Position numbers and translations under genes: made by a program
The notes under the pieces: generated by a model
What the model was told of the DNA's origin: nothing
The model's input: the letters and a program-made list of their open reading frames with translations, nothing else
Database searches by the model: none
In this document: positions 58,601 through 64,000 of the stretch, piece after piece
Layout: each line of letters starts with the position of its first letter
How positions within the stretch are numbered: position 1 is the first letter of the stretch
Assembly: GCF_030867145.1 (NCBI RefSeq)
Contig: NC_134433.1
Coordinates: 17,457,896 to 17,521,895 of the forward strand
DNA length: 64,000 bases
Direction: 5' to 3'
From: Opisthocomus hoazin
Taxonomy: Eukaryota; Chordata; Aves; Opisthocomiformes; Opisthocomidae

Positions 58601-61319
58601 TCCATGTGATGCATTCATTGCTGATGACGTGGTTTACCATTGTTTTGGAAAAGACCCAAGTGCTTGATGTTGCTAGTGCTACTCCTGCATCTGTGGCATT
58701 AGAGTAGCTCTTTGACCCTGGTGTTTGTAGTATATTATATCTATGGACTCCACTCATAGTCTTCCATTGCCTTCTCTGCTTACAGGACTTTCCAAGAGAC
58801 AAATATAGGTATAAAAGTTTCAAGGTATTTCTGTGCAAACTGTATGCAGCAGTCTTCTAAACCTCCCTGTTCATAAATCTTTTTTAGATATTTCCTAAAA
58901 CAGGTAGATAGTGTCTATTCTTGGTTACAGATACTTGGCTGTGTAATTTAAAGCCAGTGCAGTGTCTTTTCTCAGATGGCAGATTTGATGCTGGAATTGA
59001 GTTGCTCCATAGCAGACACTGTCATATCATGACAATACCAGTTTCAATATTTTGATGCTTCCAAAATTTATTTAAAATACTGTGAGTTTATCCAGAGTGT
59101 CATCACTTCTTGTAATGTGTTGTATGTTTCCTGTTTTGTTTAGTGCAGACGATGATACTAATGTATGAGCAGTAATTTATTACTGCACCAGATCCACACA
59201 ACACTTCAATAATGTGAGGAAAGATATCCTCTTCCTGGAGTTCATGCATGTTAAGGGAGCCTCATAGTTCCCTGAAGCTTATCTAGATTCTTTCCAGGTG
59301 AAAAAGCCCTATCAAAATAAAAATAAAGTCAACACTGGCTGCTTAAGTACTATAAAATTAAGGTGTCTGTTTTGAAGTTTTAGGGATGTTTTCTTTAAGT
59401 CTGTTTTTTCGGAGTACCCAGGCTCTAAAAATAAAGAATACTGTAAATTACATAAATTGAGAACCCCCAAATTGGAAAAATTTGGAAAAAAGTAAGATGA
59501 AATCTTAATCTTCTATTTTTGAAAAGCATCCCATTGTCCCATCAAGCCCCTCTTCATCTTTATGCTTGAGAATATTTTCTATCTTTCTGTCAAACTGAAG
59601 TGATTCAAAGGCTTATGCAGTCTTTCCTCTCAAAGCCCCGCTCACTCTCCATGTGCCTAGAATAGGATGTAGCAAGAGTTGCTCAGGCCCAACTGAAATG
59701 GACCTCGTTTTTTGTCAGCAACAGTTCTGGACTAGCCAATGCTGTTCAGCTGTGGCTACTCCAGTGGCAAACTTCAGCAAGAACACTTGTATAAAATGTG
59801 TTTGATTTTGGAATGGAGAAGACAATCCCAAATCTTCTGTGTCTCAGTCTACTGCCTCCATTCTCTTATTTCCTCTTTTTTGAGATAAACCACTTTAAAA
59901 TGAGACTGTCCGTGCAATAATGTTTCCATTTCTAATGCTGTCCACTGTCTCAGCTTTTCTGTGGCAGGATGATTTCCAGAGTTTGGAAGGAAGAGGGTAA
60001 GTGTGTGCATGCAATATTTTACATATTATATTTTAAATATATTTGGGAAAATGTCATGATACTCCTAGTTTTTGAGCACAGAACGCTGTGTGTAAAGTAT
60101 GTTGGTTTAGCATGTAATACAGCTTTCGTTAAATACTTTTAATTTTTTTTTATGTCAGCAGCAGTCTATGTAGTCTGAAGTGCTTCTAATGACAATAGCT
60201 ATCCTTTTTATACTTGTTACTTGAAATAAAAAGTGACCGCTATGTATAGATAATTAACGACATCTGTTACTGAGTTGTTAATCCTCTAATAACAGACTTT
60301 TAGTGAGAGATAGTAATTTAATATTTGATAAACTGCTTATGTGGATCAAAATTGAATGTGTCTTGGAGACATCTAGGCATAAAGAGTGTGAGAGATGGGG
60401 GCTCTGTTCCCACTGGGTGTTAAATGAGAACAGGATACTGAAATTGTTTAAGCTGCATGGAAATCCTAAGCGTTAGTAAGTGGAAGAGTTAGAAGTAGAA
60501 AAGAAAAATAGTCTCTGCTGATTTTCCTCCATGCTGCCTTTGTGCTTTTCAGTGGTGTCCTACCATGTGTGTAAAACAGCTGTCTTGAGGGTTTCAGCAA
60601 TGTTTCCAAATTCCATGTGAAGCTGGAATTGTAACTTTAAGCACCAACTCGTACTTCAAATTTTGTCAAAAAAAGAGAACTAAAATGGTGATTCAGACAT
60701 TTTAGATAGGGTAGTTTCTTTGACGCAAAAAATGTTACAGAGTTCTGTCTTTCAGAGTATGATTGCTTACTGTGCTTGATGGAATATTCTTTTGAATTGT
60801 CAACATCCATTGTTCAAGAATGCTTTGAAGGTTGGTGTGATGACTGCATTTTGGGAGTTGCTGAGGCATGGATCATAGACTAATGAGAAGAAAAAATGCA
60901 CTTGGAATTCACTGAACATAGTCTGTGTTCAAGCTAAGTCACAGAACAGACTTCAAAATACATTTCGCAGGAGACTAAAATGTTGGAAAACAGTGATTTT
61001 CCACTGTCCGAGAGAGTTTGACACAAGTATTTCCAAGTTTTGATTACTTTGTTAGTTAGCTTGCAAAATTGCTCTTAAAATCAAGTTTTGTTCAGGTAGA
61101 TTTCCAGAAGAAAATTGGTATGGGGAAAGAAGTGTCATTGGTCTATTGAGCAACCAAAGATAACATTGTTTATCTGTAGTATCTTATAATGATCACGTAT
61201 AGATTTTTGCCACTACAAAAGCCTTACTGTACTAAACCCTTTGCAAATGCTCAAGGGATGTGTTTTGCAGCCCTGTCTTTGTCAGGTTTCGTTCTTAGTA
61301 GGTGGGTGGAGACTGGCTG

Positions 61320-61422
61320 AAGAAATCAGCCCAGAGTGGAATCATGTTACTCAGAGCCATAAACTAGCAGTGGCTGAGCTAGGGGAAAAAATGGCTCAAT
61401 TCTAGTAGTCTATCTACAATTA
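61320..61422 (-). repeat. Possible MIR remnant
   Basis: ATGTTACTCAGAGCCATAAA then CTAGCAGTGGCTGAGCTAGG and GGCTCAATTCTAGTAGTCTA. This loosely follows the reverse complement of the MIR core (CACAGCTAGTAAGTGGCAGAGCTGGGATTCGAACC). It is weak and by eye only. Confidence 0.35.
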
Positions 61423-61959
61423 AATTTGCTTTCTAGACAATGCAATGCATGTTTAAACGTGTTAAGTCAGTATCTTACTGTGGGTTTTTAGTTCTGGAAT
61501 GTTTCAAGGAGATCCAGCTGTGGTTAAGGCCTTGGGTATTTCATTTGCCTTGGTCAGTACTGCTTCATATGCAAAGCAGACTCACTAGGTGTTACAACCT
61601 GAAAGTACTACTTTTTAATAAAGAAGTGAGGAGAAGAAACAGTTTAATTAATCAATCCATAGGGGAATGATCCAAAATCATACTTTCTGACTATTTTTGG
61701 CATTTGATGTGAGCCCTTGAGGTCTCTGAATAGACACTTTGTCATCTGAGCAGTTGGTTCTGCTGCCATGCCTCCGTTTGTCATTACTCAAAAATAATGT
61801 CCCACAGCAAGGGTGAAGCTGACTCAGGAAATGGACTTTGTGCTAGGGAGTGCACAGTGTATCCCCTTCTTGCACTACCCAAACTATTGTTGTGATAGTC
61901 AAGCTCTCACTCTCTAGGCACTTCTAAAGTTGGTTTTGATGACTAACTGTTCAAGGATT

Positions 61960-62438
61960 TGTTACAGGTTACTGAGATAAGGCGTCAAGATAGGAGGATG
62001 CGCATCCTTGTGAATCCACAACCAGGGAACAGTGGTCAGTCGTTCTTGGGCGTCAGCAAAATTTGTCAGATTGATGCCCCTAGAGTGAACTATCTCATTA
62101 GAATGTGAAAACCACACCTCCAGTGCTGAAAACACCTCCTCCCCAGATGAAGAACCTTACTCATTGAGCACGCCCAGTAAATTTAGGGAGCACTGTATGT
62201 TTAAATCAAGGCAAGAAGAGAATTAACCAATCATAGTTAGGAGGGTATGGCTGATAGGTGGAACTACTATTTTTAACTGTATAAATATGTGATGTGGTTG
62301 TAACCAGGCGTGCCAGCTTTGTGGAGTTGCCACCTAGCACCCATCTCTGCGCAGAAATGATTTAAACAAATATCTTGACTCAGTGAATACACTGGAGTTT
62401 GCACTCAGGGCAAACAAACCCTCATTTTTGGGACAACA
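61960..62438 (+). mobile_element. Candidate old endogenous retrovirus LTR
   Basis: About 480 bases with a U3-like promoter layout: a CCAAT box at 62227-62231 and TATAAATA at 62280-62287. These are followed by an R/U5-like stretch ending GGGACAACA. The proposed ends are TGTT...AACA, an imperfect inverted repeat. No perfect AATAAA is present (AAATGATTTAAACA where one would be expected), and I see no flanking target duplication, so the borders are tentative. No retroviral coding sequence is visible next to it. Confidence 0.5.
62280..62287 (+). promoter_or_regulatory. TATA box of the candidate LTR
   Basis: TATAAATA lies 53 bases after a CCAAT box at 62227-62231. It is a textbook RNA polymerase II core-promoter arrangement inside an LTR-like element in sense with PITPNM3. 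Confidence 0.5.
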
Positions 62439-63388
62439 GTTTGGTAGCTGCTACTCACCTGTACCTCTTGCAGAGGTAATCAGAACTTCTGATGTTCATG
62501 CATTTTTGGAAGAGTGGGTGGAAAAGGGTAATATTTTATGGGAAATTCCTATGTGAAATGGTTGACATCTCAGCTTTCTGTTCTTTTTCTGGGAGCTAAG
62601 CATTGTGAGTGGGCTTTCTCTTAAGTTTAAATATGTAAGGAAGAAAAAAAGAATTGAACAGTCCCATACTTTCATAGTGGTGTCCATCACTGGCCTTGCT
62701 GAAGCACATGTGGAGGCTTTCTCAGCAGTGTGCTAGTCCTGACTCCCTTGCAAGTGTTTTGGTAAAGATGGTGAAGCGAGAGGTTGACTTTGATGTGTTT
62801 GTACAGCACCAAGGCGAGGTTCTAGCCGAACTGGTCCATTATGTGTTTGTATCATCAGATCCCAGCCATTAGAACTTTGCATTTCTTATTAATGAGTCTT
62901 GAAGGAAAAGTATAACCCAATTTTGAAGAAAGTGCAAGAAGGATGCCATCACTTTGTTTGTTCATAAATTGTTATCTATGCTTGTTCCAACAGAGTTTTA
63001 AGTTGGAAGAAGAGAGTTCTGATACAAGCCTTTTGCTGTTTTTTTTGTGCCGAAAAAAGCAGAAATGGTGGATAGTTTTCAGTACCAGCTCTTAGAAGGA
63101 TGGGATGCAAGGTGGGAGTGAGCTGTCCGTTCTAAAACAGAGTCCTCAGGAGGCAGAAGTGAAGGTGACTAAACTGATGTTATTAACCTGCCTTCCAATC
63201 TGGCAGCAAGCTTAAAACTCTCCGAATTGTTTGAAGGAAAAGATGGTGTTTACAAGGACCTGGTACTGGATAACCTCAAGGATGACAATACTGCATTTAT
63301 ATTCCATAACTTACTAGTGGGAACTGATACCTGTAAATGTGAAATTTCCACTTACCAGAGTGATTGTAATTAAACTAAACTAGATCCT

Positions 63389-63525
63389 TGCTGTTTTGAG
63401 AAGACAGGAAAGCTTTACGATAAAGAGGTCCCTCAATAACACTACTTAGACAAACTTGACGTGCTGTTTTGAGAAGACAGGAAAACTCTAAGATAGAGAG
63501 GCTCCTAAATAATTCTACCCCAGAC
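63389..63525 (+). repeat. Two-copy direct repeat in the LTR U3
   Basis: CTGTTTTGAGAAGACAGGAA occurs at 63391 and again at 63464, followed each time by similar sequence (AAGCTTTACGATAAAGAGG and AACTCTAAGATAGAGAGG). The period is 73 bases with about 60 bases similar. This resembles the repeated enhancers of retroviral U3 regions. Confidence 0.8.
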
Positions 63526-63911
63526 AGCTCAGCCTTGGGAGGGTAGAGGTACCAAGCTACAGAGATAAAGAGGCACCAAGAGGGCAACAAGACCAGAGCA
63601 AAACAACCTGGAAGGAAACCATGTACGTAATCTTAGAACTGCATCTGTGCAGAAACAAAGGTCAACCAGTGGACACTGTGATGAGGAGTATAAGCCTTCA
63701 TCTTGAGACCCCCAAAGACCACCCGAGGACGCTAACAGACATGCGTGAAAGATATTAACATATGCTAATTAGTTCTTGGAAAAGTCACGAATATGCTAAG
63801 CATTTCTTGGAAATATAATGAATATGTATATTGTGATTGTATTTAACCTGAAATGACAGGGTGTTTGGCACGCACGTTTGGAGGAGAGATCCCCTGTGTG
63901 CCTGGCGCCGC

Positions 63912-63917
63912 AATAAA
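63912..63917 (+). terminator. Poly(A) signal of the LTR
   Basis: Canonical AATAAA in the sense orientation of PITPNM3, placed about 70 bases after the TATA-like element, where the R region of an LTR is expected. Confidence 0.6.
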
Positions 63918-64000
63918 GAATACCTGCTTAATAGCCCTCTAACTATTGAGTCTTCAACTCTGCATTTTCACAGCATCAGGATGTTAGAGTTTGTTTGCTG

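Larger units (their letters stand above)
63338..63972 (+). mobile_element. Endogenous retrovirus LTR (probably solo)
   Basis: About 635 bases bounded by TGTGAAAT and ATTTTCACA, a near-perfect inverted repeat of the TG...CA type. Inside are a U3 with a two-copy direct repeat (period 73), a TATA-like TATTTAA at 63840 and an AATAAA at 63912-63917 with GC-rich sequence before it (GGAGAGATCCCCTGTGTGCC). The U5-like segment ends in TCTTCAACTCTGCATTTTCACA-type sequence. No primer-binding site or gag is seen in the 28 bases left, and no flanking duplication is obvious (GTAAA versus GCATC). It is therefore a solo LTR with decayed flanks or a 5' LTR cut by the window edge. The family was not determined. 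Confidence 0.7.
49684..64000. other. PITPNM3: PITPNM3 intron 2 (partial)
   Basis: 14.3 kb follow the exon 2 donor, and I see no exon encoding the next expected segment, so the intron runs past the right edge. Contents seen: a CR1 tail remnant (50611), a C20 run (52651), a weak MIR-like remnant (61320) and two LTR-like elements (61960 and 63338). The rest, about 50670-61300, is unremarkable AT-rich sequence with only short chance frames on both strands. Confidence 0.75.

Noticed and set aside
63973..64000. Retroviral primer-binding site after the LTR
   Set aside because: The 28 bases do not resemble a tRNA-complementary site that I know, so a full provirus is not claimed.
1..64000. tRNA, rRNA, CRISPR, operon or other prokaryotic features
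   Set aside because: None were seen. The sequence is vertebrate nuclear DNA, and the only tRNA-like signal is the SINE-type A/B box near 8660.

Overview
The window looks like nuclear DNA from a bird. The evidence is multi-exon genes with GT-AG introns, a single CpG island, many CR1-type LINE fragments ending in the avian ATTCTATGA-like tail, and old MIR and LTR relics. The species cannot be fixed from the sequence alone. There is no bacterial, phage, plasmid or CRISPR content.

Layout. From the left edge to about 14.45 kb lie the last twelve coding exons of KIAA0753 (moonraker/OFIP, a centriolar-satellite and ciliogenesis protein) on the + strand. They join in one uninterrupted reading frame of about 589 codons, ending at TAA 14447-14449; the first part of the gene lies off the left edge. 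Two candidate poly(A) signals follow, at 14787 and 15700. From about 15.8 to 30.6 kb no supported gene is visible, only CR1 and MIR fragments, simple-sequence tracts and a few unexplained GC-richer patches.

A CpG island (about 30.61-31.69 kb) holds the first coding exon of PITPNM3 (Nir1) on the + strand, with ATG at 31206. An 18.4-kb intron 1 separates it from coding exon 2 (49588-49683). Exon 2 encodes the acidic tract and EFFDAR core of a FFAT motif, the short peptide by which Nir proteins bind VAP receptors on the endoplasmic reticulum. The remaining 14.3 kb (49684-64000) appear to be intron 2; the rest of PITPNM3 lies beyond the right edge. The introns contain CR1 pieces (one with a 190-codon open frame), a pyrimidine-rich degenerate minisatellite (34.1-34.6 kb), an (AT)23 tract, a C20 run and two probable LTRs near the right edge.

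The order and tandem orientation KIAA0753 then PITPNM3 agree with human 17p13 as I recall it, which supports both calls. The two genes are not known to work together: one acts at centrosomes and cilia, the other at membrane contacts in phosphoinositide signalling. I found no previously undescribed biological system. The most useful observations are the FFAT motif split by an intron, tandem (NAGNAG) splice acceptors in KIAA0753, a poorly defined 211-base exon whose skipping would break the frame, the sense-oriented LTRs and the minisatellite. Comparisons with human proteins are from memory; no database search was run.
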